NCBI RefSeq assembly: GCF_017876675.1
Contig: NZ_JAGIOI010000001.1
Location: 806,001-870,000, forward strand
Length of the DNA stretch: 64,000 nucleotides
Source of the DNA: Arthrobacter stackebrandtii
GTDB lineage: Bacteria; Actinomycetota; Actinomycetes; Actinomycetales; Micrococcaceae
Direction of reading: 5' to 3'
Shown here: positions 16,427 to 25,090 of the stretch, piece by piece
Layout: every line of letters starts with the position of its first letter
Numbering within the stretch: the first letter of the stretch is position 1
Notes under the pieces: generated by a model
Database searches by the model: none
Told to the model about the DNA's origin: nothing
Seen by the model: only the letters and a program-made list of their open reading frames with translations
Position numbers and translations under genes: made by a program

Positions 16427-17255
16427 GTCGGGTTCGCCCGCCGATTCCGGCATGGGCGGCGCCGCCGGCCCCGCCCTTGAAGTCCGCGGCCTGGCCAAGT
16501 CTTTCGGCACCAACCAGGTGTTGCGCGGGATCGACCTCACCGTGCCCCGCGGCAAGGTGGTGGCGCTGATCGGCCCCTCCGGCTCGGGCAAGACCACCGT
16601 GCTGCGCTCGCTCAACGGCTTGGAGACGCCCGACGCCGGAACCGTCACCGTGGGTGCCTCCGGCGTGTCCGGGCTGCCCGCCCTGACGGTCGATTTCAGT
16701 GATGCCGGGGTGCCGAAGAAGGCCCACTCCCGGCAGGTGGCGGAACTGCGGGACCGCAGCGCCATGGTGTTCCAGCACTACAACCTCTTCCCGCACATGA
16801 CGGTGCTGCAAAACGTCATTGAGGGTCCGGTGCAGGTGCAGAAGCGCCCGCGCGCCGAGGCTGTTGCCGACGCCGAGGCCCTGCTGGCCCGGGTCGGCCT
16901 GGCCGACAAACGCGACGTCTACCCCTTTGAGCTTTCCGGCGGGCAGCAGCAGCGCGTGGGCATAGTCCGCGCCCTGGCGCTGAAGCCCCAGCTGCTGCTC
17001 TTCGACGAGCCCACGTCCGCCCTGGATCCCGAACTGGTGGACGACGTCCTGGCCGTGATCAAGGAACTGGCCGACGAAGGCTGGACCATGGTCATCGTCA
17101 CCCACGAGCTTGCCTTTGCCCGGCAGACCGCGGACGAGGTGGTGTTCATGGCCGGCGGCGTCGTGGTGGAGCGCGGCCCGGCGGCGCAGGTGCTGCGCAA
17201 TCCCCGGGAAGAACGCACCCAGGCCTTCGTCCGCCGGCTCCTCCACGAGCTCTAG
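16413..17255 (+). CDS. Amino-acid ABC transporter ATPase
   Basis: A 280-residue ATPase with Walker [10 protein letters not shown], a Q-loop in [17 protein letters not shown], the signature LSGGQQQR, Walker [15 protein letters not shown] and the switch His in VTHELAFAR. The family matches the polar amino-acid uptake group. An insert of about 30 residues after the first beta strands ([20 protein letters not shown]) is longer than usual. The ATG at 16413 was chosen for its AGAGG site; a TTG at 16392 is also in frame. Confidence 0.9.
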   Translation: MSPTKSGSPADSGMGGAAGPALEVRGLAKSFGTNQVLRGIDLTVPRGKVVALIGPSGSGKTTVLRSLNGLETPDAGTVTVGASGVSGLPALTVDFSDAGVPKKAHSRQVAELRDRSAMVFQHYNLFPHMTVLQNVIEGPVQVQKRPRAEAVADAEALLARVGLADKRDVYPFELSGGQQQRVGIVRALALKPQLLLFDEPTSALDPELVDDVLAVIKELADEGWTMVIVTHELAFARQTADEVVFMAGGVVVERGPAAQVLRNPREERTQAFVRRLLHEL

Positions 17256-17266
17256 CCCCCAACAAA

Positions 17267-17364
17267 CCAACGCCGCATCAGATAAGCCGCCCTATTCCCC
17301 AACGCGGCATCACATAAACAGCCTTTTTGGCGAACGCCGCAAGCGCTACATAGCACGCGACATC
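17267..17364 (+). repeat. 32-bp tandem repeat cluster 1 (three units)
   Basis: Three units start at 17269, 17301 and 17333, exactly 32 bases apart. Unit 1 opens AACGCCGCATCAGATAA, unit 2 AACGCGGCATCACATAA, and unit 3 is degenerate (AACGCCGCAAGCGCTAC). It lies just after the ABC ATPase stop and in the tail of the convergent tetR gene's downstream region. The same three-unit pattern recurs at 20635 and, inverted, at 21784. Confidence 0.85.
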
Positions 17365-17423
17365 TTCCGCCAACTCGAGAAGATATTCGCTTGACAACCA
17401 ACATAAAAGGGTCACATCCGGAG

Positions 17424-18074
17424 TCACGGCGCGTGCAGCAGCGGCAGCACCACTTCGTCCACAAGTTCGACCAGGAACTCGTCGCCGATGCCGGACTTCA
17501 TAAGCCATTCATGGCGGATCAGGTTGTGCCCGGCTTCAAGCCGCAGCTCGGAAATGGCCGCACTGGCGAGCTCCCCGCGATCTGCCGCCCGCTCGGCCAG
17601 CAAGCGCATGATGGCCAGGTTGCGGCCCCTGGCACGGTTGCTGAACTGTTCCGCCATGGCGGGGTCGCGCAAGGTGTCGCTGAGCATGCCCTTCAGTGCC
17701 TTGCCTGCAGGGCCGGAAAGGCCCACCACCAGCAGCCGGTAGTGGTTCAGGATGTCTCCGCGCAAAGTGCCGGTCTGGTGGGGCTCTCCCGGATCCAGCA
17801 GGCTCGATTTCACCGCATCGATGATCAGTTCAGCCTTGCCCGGCCAACGCCTGTAGAGGGAGGCCTTGCTGACCTGGGCGCGACTGGCAATGGACGCCAT
17901 GCTCAACGGTGCGTACCCGGATTCGTCGAGTTCTGCCAATGCGGCGTCGAAGATGGCCGCCAGCAATTGTTCGCCCCTCCGGCGTGGTTTGCCCCGGTGG
18001 TCGGCCGCTGGGATTCCTTGGCGGTCGGCGGCCGCTGGATTGCCGCTCCGGGCGGCTGGGGGAACGTGGTTCAT
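17424..18074 (-). CDS. TetR-family repressor linked to the phosphotransferase gene
   Basis: A 216-residue protein. After a basic N-terminus, the helix-turn-helix lies at about residues 33-80 (TVAS-like SMASIASRAQVSKASLYRRWPGKAELI), followed by a helical ligand-binding domain. Its start overlaps the stop of the upstream phosphotransferase gene as ATGA, so both are one transcript. A perfect palindrome in the promoter of that operon (20575-20595) is its probable binding site, giving self-repression relieved by an unknown small molecule. Confidence 0.85.
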   Translation of the reverse strand: MNHVPPAARSGNPAAADRQGIPAADHRGKPRRRGEQLLAAIFDAALAELDESGYAPLSMASIASRAQVSKASLYRRWPGKAELIIDAVKSSLLDPGEPHQTGTLRGDILNHYRLLVVGLSGPAGKALKGMLSDTLRDPAMAEQFSNRARGRNLAIMRLLAERAADRGELASAAISELRLEAGHNLIRHEWLMKSGIGDEFLVELVDEVVLPLLHAP

Positions 18075-20533
18075 GCCAGATCAGCCCCCGACACCAGCCC
18101 CGTGGTGCCATCGACGGTCACGCGCTGCCCGTCGCGCAGGACCGAGGTTCCCGTTCCGGTTCCCATGATGGCCGAGAGTCCGTATTCCCGGGCGACTATG
18201 GCGGCGTGCGACGCCGCGCCACCCGTGTCGACGATGACACCGGCTGCTATCTGGAACAGCGGGGTCCAGCTGGGATTGGTGTAGGGACAGACCATGATTT
18301 CGCCCTGCAGGAGGCGCGAAAAATCACCAGGCCCGCGGATGATGCGCACTGCACCTGTGGCACGGCCTCCCCCGGCCGGCGTGCCGGAGACGAGGCTGCC
18401 ACCCTTGTCACGGCCGGCCTTCAGCGTTAGAGGTGAGATGAGCGGGGCTCCGGCCAGCAGGGCACGCCGCCGCATCCGGTCCTCGACGAGGGCACGAAGA
18501 TCGGCCTTTCGTCCCTGCGTGAGCGTGGCCGGTTCCTGGATTCCGGTGACTTCCTCGAGCCTCAAATGGAATACGGCGTCTGCCGACGGGAGAATTCCTG
18601 CATCCGTGAGCCTGGCCCCGGCTTCAAGCATGGCGTGGCGGATGGGCGGGACCAGGCGCATGGCGTGGAAGTGGCTGTCTTCACGGAATGCAATGCCGCT
18701 GCGCGTGCCCCGGGCCGCGGAAGCAATGGCGGCCCGGAGCCGGCCCGGCACACGCGTGCGGCCCGCCACCCGCAGCTCGGCGACCCCTGCCCGGTCTTCT
18801 TGCCCAACCGGTTCGGGCTGGTCAAGCATGGCCCGGACGGCGCCATAAAGCACGGCAGGGTCATCAACCCAGGTGGGCTCCGAAACGAGAAAGGCGCTGG
18901 TGGTTTCGCGGTGGCCGAATTCCGCCAGATAGCCGTCAATCTGCTGATGCAGGGGTGCGAACGCCGGGTCGGTGGCAATGAGGTCTCCCAGTTCCCCGGG
19001 TGAGTTGTCCAGGACCGCGGTGCGCCACTGCCTGTTGCCGGACACCGCCAGAGCCAGCCCTCGCAGCGCCCGGTTGGCGTCGCCGGTGCGCGTCGCCGTC
19101 ACCGTTGACAGGGAGGAGAACTCCCGGCCCAGGCCCGTCAGCCCCAACAAGACCTTCAGCCGTGCCAGTTCAAAACCAACCCGGGGCAGGTAGTCGATGC
19201 GCAGCGTGATGAACCCGTCAAGGACTGCCATCGCCCTGCGCGGGACGTCCACGAGCTCGGCCCACGCCATTCCCGACACATCCAGCCGGGACAGCTCGGC
19301 GGCGTCGCTGTCGAAGGCAAGGAAGCGTGCGTCCTGCATCCAGTTCGAGGGTCGGAAGCGGCGAATTTTCGGCACCAGCCGGAACGGGGCAGTGAGCGTG
19401 TGCACGGTCGGGCGCGGGCGCGGCGGCACCATTTCCTGCACCACGCCGCGAGACTCCGGCAGGATGTCCTCGATGGACAGCTCAATTCCCGGAATCTCCG
19501 CCATCATCCGGGTCAGAATGCGGCCATGGCCGTGCACGGTCCAGCTGGACATGTCGAGGGGGTACGGACGCACGGGCAGCAGTTCGGCAATGATGCCTGT
19601 CATGAGTTTCCGCAGCGGGTTGACCTCCACCGGCGCAGGAGGGACGGCGGTGAGCGGGCGGGCCTGGACAATCCACAAACGGTCCCCGGCCATGGCCCAC
19701 TCGATGTCCTGCGGGCCGCCAAAGTGTTGTTCGATGCGGGAGCAGACCTCGGCCAGCCGCAGCAGCGCCGACTCTCCCAGCGGGGGCGATTCGGTGCCGC
19801 CGCGCTGGGACTCGGTTCCGCCGTCGGGCTTGGACCGGATGACCACCTCGCGCAGGCCGGCCTGGCGGGAGAGGACCCGGCCGTCGCGGGAAAGCACGAA
19901 CTGGTCGGGTGTCACCAGGCCGGACACCACCGCCTCGCCCAGGCCGGCGCTGGCGTTGACGACGATTTCGCTGCGCACGCCGGTGACCGGGTTGGCTGTG
20001 AAGGCAACCCCGGCGGTGTCGGCGTCGACCATGGCCTGGACGACGACGGCGATCTGCACCTGTGCGTGGTCGATGCCCGCCTTGTTGCGGTAGGCGACGG
20101 CGCGGTCGGTCCAAAGCGACGCCCAGCACCGGCGCACCGCATCGACGACTTCCGGCTCCCCCATGATGTTCAGGAAGCTGTCCTGCTGACCGGCGAACGT
20201 TGCACCGGGGAGGTCCTCGGCAGTGGCACTCGAGCGCACGGCCACGGGGCCGGATCCCAGCCTGCGGTAAGCGTCCAGGATGGCCGCGGCGACGTTGTCG
20301 GGGACCGGTGCGGCCGCGATGGCGCCGCGCAAGCCGCCGGCAGCCGTGCCGGTGGCGAGACCGGCCGCGTCGATGGCGGCGCGGTAGCTGGCGGTCAGGA
20401 CGACGAAGCCGTCGGGCACGGCAAACCCGCCGCGGATCAGTTCACCGAGGTTGGCTGCCTTGCCTCCGGCCATGCCGAGGTCGCCGCGCCCGACCTGCGC
20501 GAGCCCCGCCACCAGTGCATCCTGTGTGCCCAT
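18071..20533 (-). CDS. rph: Rifampin-phosphotransferase-like (PEP-synthase-family) enzyme
   Basis: An 820-residue enzyme with an N-terminal ATP-binding domain (about 1-290; VRSSATAEDLPGATFAGQQDSFLN, ENPVTG-like ANPVTGV and DIEWA motifs), a middle helical domain (about 310-690) and a C-terminal swivelling His domain with GGAASHAAIVARE (His776). PEP synthases carry a PEP-binding barrel after the His domain; here the protein ends there, which is the order of rifampin phosphotransferase (ATP domain, drug domain, His domain). Such enzymes inactivate rifamycins by transferring the beta-phosphate of ATP. The drug specificity is inferred. It is co-transcribed with a TetR, and GGGGAG precedes the ATG. 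Confidence 0.75.
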   Translation of the reverse strand: MGTQDALVAGLAQVGRGDLGMAGGKAANLGELIRGGFAVPDGFVVLTASYRAAIDAAGLATGTAAGGLRGAIAAAPVPDNVAAAILDAYRRLGSGPVAVRSSATAEDLPGATFAGQQDSFLNIMGEPEVVDAVRRCWASLWTDRAVAYRNKAGIDHAQVQIAVVVQAMVDADTAGVAFTANPVTGVRSEIVVNASAGLGEAVVSGLVTPDQFVLSRDGRVLSRQAGLREVVIRSKPDGGTESQRGGTESPPLGESALLRLAEVCSRIEQHFGGPQDIEWAMAGDRLWIVQARPLTAVPPAPVEVNPLRKLMTGIIAELLPVRPYPLDMSSWTVHGHGRILTRMMAEIPGIELSIEDILPESRGVVQEMVPPRPRPTVHTLTAPFRLVPKIRRFRPSNWMQDARFLAFDSDAAELSRLDVSGMAWAELVDVPRRAMAVLDGFITLRIDYLPRVGFELARLKVLLGLTGLGREFSSLSTVTATRTGDANRALRGLALAVSGNRQWRTAVLDNSPGELGDLIATDPAFAPLHQQIDGYLAEFGHRETTSAFLVSEPTWVDDPAVLYGAVRAMLDQPEPVGQEDRAGVAELRVAGRTRVPGRLRAAIASAARGTRSGIAFREDSHFHAMRLVPPIRHAMLEAGARLTDAGILPSADAVFHLRLEEVTGIQEPATLTQGRKADLRALVEDRMRRRALLAGAPLISPLTLKAGRDKGGSLVSGTPAGGGRATGAVRIIRGPGDFSRLLQGEIMVCPYTNPSWTPLFQIAAGVIVDTGGAASHAAIVAREYGLSAIMGTGTGTSVLRDGQRVTVDGTTGLVSGADLA

Positions 20534-20574
20534 GCCAACTCCCCGTTGTGTCCCGGCAGGTCAAACCCGCCAAA

Positions 20575-20595
20575 TAGAGTACCACCAGTACTCTA
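20575..20595. promoter_or_regulatory. Palindromic operator of the rph-tetR operon
   Basis: The arms TAGAGTAC and GTACTCTA are perfectly complementary around CACCA. On the minus strand TACTCT inside the palindrome can act as -10 box of the operon. Position, symmetry and the linked TetR gene make it the likely repressor site. Confidence 0.7.
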
Positions 20596-20632
20596 ATTCG
20601 CAGGCTTCGGCCCCGTCAATCCCTTCCCTCCC

Positions 20633-20730
20633 CCAACGCCGCATCAGATAATCCGCGTTTGTCCCCGATCCCGCACCACATAAACGCCTGTTTTCGCGGA
20701 CCCCGCATCACCTGTGGATAACTTCTGCGG
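20633..20730 (+). repeat. 32-bp tandem repeat cluster 2 (three units), upstream of the DUF559 gene
   Basis: Units start at 20635, 20667 and 20699, 32 bases apart. Unit 1 opens AACGCCGCATCAGATAA, unit 2 GATCCCGCACCACATAA and unit 3 GACCCCGCATCA. Unit 3 also contains TGTGGATAA (20713-20721), a perfect DnaA-box sequence on the opposite strand. The cluster ends 30 bases before the DUF559 start codon and is the mirror of cluster 3 after the gene. Confidence 0.9.
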
Positions 20731-20760
20731 GGATTCCGGGATGGCGACACAATTTAACCC

Positions 20761-21711
20761 ATGGATGCCAACGATGAACTACCCAGCGACAGCACACCCT
20801 TCACCCGCGATGAGGCCCTGGCCATGGGCCTCCCTCTGGGCCGGCTCAAGGGCAAACGGCTCAAACACGTCAGCCGGGGCATCTACCGTCCGCCCGATTG
20901 GGAATTCAACCTGCGGGAGGCGGCCCGGGCGCTTTCGGCAGCGTCTCCGGGCGGCTGGATCTCACATGCCACGGCGGCCAGGATCCATGGGCTCGTCCTG
21001 CCGCCCTGGCTGTCCGATTCCGACGAGCTCCACCTGAGCAAGCCCCGGGAACTGCCGCAGCTGCGCCGCAAGGGCATCACGTCGCACAACGTCACTGCGC
21101 GCCCGGGAGAAGTCGAATTCGACGACGGGATATGGATCAGCACCCGGGCCCGTACGTGGCTCGACCTGGCCCGCGTCCTGCCCCTGCGCGACTTGGTCTG
21201 CCTGGGCGACCAGCTCATCCGGATGCCCCGGCCGGAGTTCGAAGGCCGCGGCGATCCATTCACCACGCTCAAATTTCTGCGCAGCATGGTTGACTCGCAC
21301 AAGAACCTGCAGGGGATTGTGCGCGCCCGCGAAGCCCTGGACCTGATGAGGGTGGGTGCCGATTCACCGCCCGAAACCCTGTTGCGCCTGGCCATGGCGG
21401 ACGCCAACCTGCCCGAGCCAGAACTCCAGCTGAAACTCCGGGACAGCCGCAATTCGCCGTCGGCCGATGCGGGCTACCGTACACTCCGCATCGCCCTCCA
21501 GTACGACGGTGCCCATCACCTCAATGAGATCCAGCGCCTCAAGGACCACCACCGGGACAAGGCCTTCATGGCCGCCGGTTGGACGGTGCTGAAATTCACC
21601 GACCGTGACCTCAATGAGGGTTTCCAGGATGCCGTCCGGCGCATCAAGGGGGCGTTGCGGCAAGCCCATGTCGATCCCACCGTGGAATCGGGTTTTGCTT
21701 CGGGCAGCTGA
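20761..21711 (+). CDS. Winged-helix + DUF559 (Vsr-like nuclease fold) protein
   Basis: A 316-residue protein. The N-terminus (about 12-60; FTRDEALAMG, LKHVSRGIYR) resembles the winged-helix part of AbiEi-type antitoxins, and the C-terminus (about 225-305) resembles DUF559, a relative of Vsr endonuclease: DAGYRTLRIALQYDGAHH, a helix with KDHHRDKAFMAAGW and the VLKFTDRDL strand. The position usually Glu before YDG is Gln here, which could weaken nuclease activity. It lies between two inverted clusters of 32-bp repeats, the downstream one overlapping the stop codon. The function is unknown; a role linked to these repeats is a hypothesis. Confidence 0.75.
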   Translation: MDANDELPSDSTPFTRDEALAMGLPLGRLKGKRLKHVSRGIYRPPDWEFNLREAARALSAASPGGWISHATAARIHGLVLPPWLSDSDELHLSKPRELPQLRRKGITSHNVTARPGEVEFDDGIWISTRARTWLDLARVLPLRDLVCLGDQLIRMPRPEFEGRGDPFTTLKFLRSMVDSHKNLQGIVRAREALDLMRVGADSPPETLLRLAMADANLPEPELQLKLRDSRNSPSADAGYRTLRIALQYDGAHHLNEIQRLKDHHRDKAFMAAGWTVLKFTDRDLNEGFQDAVRRIKGALRQAHVDPTVESGFASGS

Positions 21712-21784
21712 TGCGGCGTGCTGAAAAGCGGCCGTTTATCTGATGCCGCGTCGGGGAAAACAGCGACTTATCTGATGCGGCGTT
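21689..21784 (-). repeat. 32-bp tandem repeat cluster 3 (three units, inverted)
   Basis: Read on the minus strand, units begin at 21784, 21752 and 21720, 32 bases apart. They open AACGCCGCATCAGATAA, GACGCGGCATCAGATAA and CACGCCGCATCA. The innermost unit includes the TGA stop (21709-21711) of the DUF559 gene. Together with cluster 2 it forms inverted ends of a 1.15-kb segment. Confidence 0.9.
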
Positions 21785-21812
21785 GGAGCAGGGGTGGGGC
21801 GGGGGAAGCTGG

Positions 21813-22646
21813 TCAGCCGATGCGGCCGGGGTGCGTGTACACGTTCAGGGTCTCGCCGCGGCTGAACCCCACCAGCGTCACCCCGCTGCTTTGGGCCAGT
21901 TCAACAGCCAGGGACGACGGCGCACTCACCGCCGCGAGAACCGGCACCCCCACCATCGCCGCCTTTTGAACGAGCTCAAAGGAGGCGCGGCCGGAAACCT
22001 GCAGGACGGTCTCCGACAAGGGCAGTCGCCTTTCGCGGAATGAGGCACCCACCACCTTGTCCACGGCGTTGTGCCGGCCCACGTCCTCGCGCAGCATGAG
22101 CAGTTCGCCGTCGGGGGCAAACAGGCCCGCCGCGTGGACTCCCCCGGTTTTCTCAAACAGCTTCTGTTGTTCGCGCAGGGTTTCCGGCAGCGCCGCCAGC
22201 ACATCCGCAGCGATAAGCACCTGGTCCACCGGTGCCGTGACGGCAAAGTGGGAGGACTTGTGGACGGCATCGATGGACGCCGTCCCGCAGATCCCGCAAG
22301 CACTGGAGGTCGTGACGTGGCGCTGGGCTGCCGGCAGCGGCATGGCCACATCGGGGCGCAACTGCGCCTCCACCACGTTGAAGGTCTGCTGCCCGTTCTC
22401 GTCCTCACCCGCACAGAAGCGCAGCGAAATGAGCTGGTCGGGGTCAAAGACGATGCCCTCGGACACCAGGAATCCCGCCACCAGGTCAAAGTCGTCACCC
22501 GGGGTGCGCATCGTCACCGTGAAGGACTCGTGCCCCAGCCGGATCTCCAGTGGCTCCTCCACGGCGAGCGCCTCCTCGCGGACAACACGGCGGTTGCCGC
22601 CCACATCGATCTTGGTGGCCTTGACCCTGCGAATAAGCCGTCCCAT
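21813..22646 (-). CDS. fdhD: Formate dehydrogenase accessory sulfurtransferase FdhD
   Basis: A 277-residue protein that carries sulfur to the molybdenum cofactor of formate-dehydrogenase-like enzymes. The functional CxxC motif is present as SSACGICGTAS, with the family segments DFDLVAGFLVSEGI, LMLREDVGRHNAVDKVVG and SGRASFELVQKAA. It starts at an ATG with GGGAGG upstream and faces the molybdopterin oxidoreductase gene, its likely client, across a 65-bp gap. Confidence 0.95.
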   Translation of the reverse strand: MGRLIRRVKATKIDVGGNRRVVREEALAVEEPLEIRLGHESFTVTMRTPGDDFDLVAGFLVSEGIVFDPDQLISLRFCAGEDENGQQTFNVVEAQLRPDVAMPLPAAQRHVTTSSACGICGTASIDAVHKSSHFAVTAPVDQVLIAADVLAALPETLREQQKLFEKTGGVHAAGLFAPDGELLMLREDVGRHNAVDKVVGASFRERRLPLSETVLQVSGRASFELVQKAAMVGVPVLAAVSAPSSLAVELAQSSGVTLVGFSRGETLNVYTHPGRIG

Positions 22647-22711
22647 GAAAACCTCCCAAATACCAAACCGTCTATCATCAGACTAGATGCTCCACGATGA
22701 AGGGACCCATC

Positions 22712-25042
22712 ATGGCTGGCAAAGCGCCCCGGGAAAACATTGACGAACAGCAAATCACGATTGGCAGTGCGCAAAAGAAAGCCGTGGGAATCCCCGGCAT
22801 CCTGCACTCCATGGAGGTCTCGCTCAAGCAGATGGGCCCGGTCCGCACGGCCCAGACCCTGCTGAAAATCAACCAGAAGGACGGCTTCGACTGCCCCGGC
22901 TGCGCCTGGCCCGAACCGGACAAGCGGCACACCGCGGAGTTTTGCGAGAACGGGGCCAAGGCGGTCGCCGAGGAAGCCACCAAAAGGCGCGTGCCGCCGT
23001 CGTTCTTTGCAGAGCACAGCGTGCGCGAGCTGCGCGAATGGGACGACTACCGGCTGGGCCAGCAGGGCCGCCTGACCGACCCCATGTACCTGGCCGAGGG
23101 CGCCGAGCACTACGTTCCGGTGTCGTGGGAGCGGGCACTGGGGGTCCTGGCGGACGAGCTCAAGGCGCTCAAGAGCCCCGACGAGGCCATTTTCTACACG
23201 TCGGGCCGCACCTCCAACGAGGCCGCGTTCCTGTACCAGCTCATGGTCCGCGGGTTGGGCACCAACAACCTGCCGGACTGCTCCAACATGTGCCACGAGT
23301 CGAGCGGTTCCGCCCTGACGGAGACCATTGGGATCGGCAAGGGCTCGGTGTCCCTGGAGGACATCTACCAGTCGGAGCTGATCCTGATTGCCGGCCAGAA
23401 CCCCGGCACCAACCACCCCCGCATGCTCACCGCGCTGGAGAAGGCGAAGAAGAACGGGGCGGTGATCGTCGCGATCAACCCGCTGCCCGAGGCCGGGCTG
23501 ATGCGTTTTGAAAACCCGCAGACCATCCGCGGCCTGGTGGGCGGCGGCACCCCCCTGGCCGACGACTTCCTGCAGATCAAGCTCGGCGGCGACCAGGCGC
23601 TGTTCCAGGGGTTGGGCAAATTCCTGTTGGAAGAGCAGCGCCGCCCCGGCTCCCCCAACGCCGGCCGCATCTTCGACACCGCGTTCATAGACGACCACAC
23701 CACGGGATTCGAAGAGTATTTGGCACAACTGAGCCACGTCAGTTGGGATGAGATCGTCACAGCCACCGGGCTCACCGAGGCGCAGATCCGCGCCACCGGC
23801 GAACGCCTCCTCGCGTCCAAGGCCACCGTGGTCTGCTGGGCCATGGGCCTGACACAGCACAAGCACTCGGTGGCCATGCTGCGCGACATCGTCAACGTGC
23901 TGCTCCTGCAGGGCAACATTGGCAAGCCCGGCGCCGGCGTGTGCCCGGTCCGCGGCCACTCCAACGTCCAGGGCGACCGCACCATGGGCATCTTCGAGCG
24001 CATGCCGGCCGCCTTCCACGACGCCCTGGACCGCGAATTCTCCTTCACCTCCCCGCGCCCCGACGGCTTCGACACCGTCGCCGCGATCGAGGCCATGCGC
24101 GACGGCCTGGCCGGCGTCTTCCTTGGCATGGGCGGCAACTTTGTCCGCGCCACACCGGACTCCGCCGTCACCGAGGCCGCACTGAACAAGCTCTCCCTGA
24201 CGGCGCAGATCTCCACCAAGCTGAACAAGTCGCACCTCATCACGGGCCGCTCGGCCCTCATCCTGCCCACCCTCGGCCGCACCGAGCGCGACACCCAGGC
24301 CACCGGAGACCAGCGCGTCACGGTCGAGGATTCCATGAGCGCCGTGCACGCCTCGCGCGGGCGCCTTGCCCCGGCGTCGGACAACCTGCTCTCCGAGGTG
24401 GCCATCGTCTGCCGCCTCGCCAAGCTGCTGTTTTCCACGGACGACGGCGGCACCCGCCCGGGTGCGCCCCTCGCCGACTGGGACGCCCTGGCAGGCGACT
24501 ACAGCCTGATCCGCACCCACATTGCGGCAGTGATCCCCGGCTTTGAGGACTTCGAGGCAAAGATTGACGTGCCCGGCGGCTTTGTTTTGCCACACGGCCC
24601 CCGCGACTCCAGGACATTCACCACCGAATCCGGGCTGGCCCATTTCACGGCCAACGAGCTCGAATACCCCAAGGTGCCGAAGGGGCGGCTGCTGCTGCAG
24701 ACCCTGCGCTCCCACGACCAGTACAACACCACCATCTACGGCAAGGACGACAGGTACCGCGGCATCAAGAACGGGCGCCGCGTGGTGTTCGTAAACCAGA
24801 AGGACCTGGACGCGTTCGGCATCGCCGACGGCGCCATGGTTGACCTGGTCTCCGAGTGGAAGGACGGCGTGGACCGCCGCGCCCCCGACTTCCGCGTCGT
24901 GGCCTATTCAACGCCCGTGGGCTGCGCCGCCGCGTACTACCCGGAAACCAACGTCCTTGTGCCGCTGGACTCCAAGGCCGATGTCAGCGGAACACCAACC
25001 TCCAAGTCGGTGGTAATCCGCCTGGAGCCCGTCGCGTCCTGA
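22712..25042 (+). CDS. FdhF/YdeP-type molybdopterin oxidoreductase
   Basis: A 776-residue molybdopterin enzyme of the YdeP branch of the formate dehydrogenase alpha-subunit family. Visible family segments are FDCPGCAWPEP near the N-terminus, TSGRTSNEAAFLYQL, NNLPDCSNMCHESSG, the GQNPGTNHPR loop and VRGHSNVQGDRTMGI. A classical four-Cys iron-sulfur motif at the N-terminus is not complete. The physiological substrate of this family is unsettled; formate is not certain. The ATG at 22712 has AAGGGA six bases upstream, while an in-frame ATG at 22697 lacks one. Divergent fdhD supports a sulfurated cofactor. Confidence 0.85.
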   Translation: MAGKAPRENIDEQQITIGSAQKKAVGIPGILHSMEVSLKQMGPVRTAQTLLKINQKDGFDCPGCAWPEPDKRHTAEFCENGAKAVAEEATKRRVPPSFFAEHSVRELREWDDYRLGQQGRLTDPMYLAEGAEHYVPVSWERALGVLADELKALKSPDEAIFYTSGRTSNEAAFLYQLMVRGLGTNNLPDCSNMCHESSGSALTETIGIGKGSVSLEDIYQSELILIAGQNPGTNHPRMLTALEKAKKNGAVIVAINPLPEAGLMRFENPQTIRGLVGGGTPLADDFLQIKLGGDQALFQGLGKFLLEEQRRPGSPNAGRIFDTAFIDDHTTGFEEYLAQLSHVSWDEIVTATGLTEAQIRATGERLLASKATVVCWAMGLTQHKHSVAMLRDIVNVLLLQGNIGKPGAGVCPVRGHSNVQGDRTMGIFERMPAAFHDALDREFSFTSPRPDGFDTVAAIEAMRDGLAGVFLGMGGNFVRATPDSAVTEAALNKLSLTAQISTKLNKSHLITGRSALILPTLGRTERDTQATGDQRVTVEDSMSAVHASRGRLAPASDNLLSEVAIVCRLAKLLFSTDDGGTRPGAPLADWDALAGDYSLIRTHIAAVIPGFEDFEAKIDVPGGFVLPHGPRDSRTFTTESGLAHFTANELEYPKVPKGRLLLQTLRSHDQYNTTIYGKDDRYRGIKNGRRVVFVNQKDLDAFGIADGAMVDLVSEWKDGVDRRAPDFRVVAYSTPVGCAAAYYPETNVLVPLDSKADVSGTPTSKSVVIRLEPVAS

Positions 25043-25090
25043 CGCGGCCCGGCGCCGGCCCGAGGGGCCCAGGCTTGTTTGGCGGGCGGA

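Noticed and set aside
17267-17364. CRISPR array interpretation of the 32-bp periodic repeats
   Set aside because: Only three units per cluster, about 15-base variable parts, degenerate outer units and no cas genes; the variable halves are also related between clusters, unlike CRISPR spacers.
18071-20533. Phosphoenolpyruvate synthase
   Set aside because: The C-terminal PEP-binding barrel is missing and the His domain is the last part, which fits the rifampin phosphotransferase order.
20761-21711. Type IV toxin-antitoxin system
   Set aside because: The antitoxin-like winged helix is present but no nucleotidyltransferase toxin gene is next to it.
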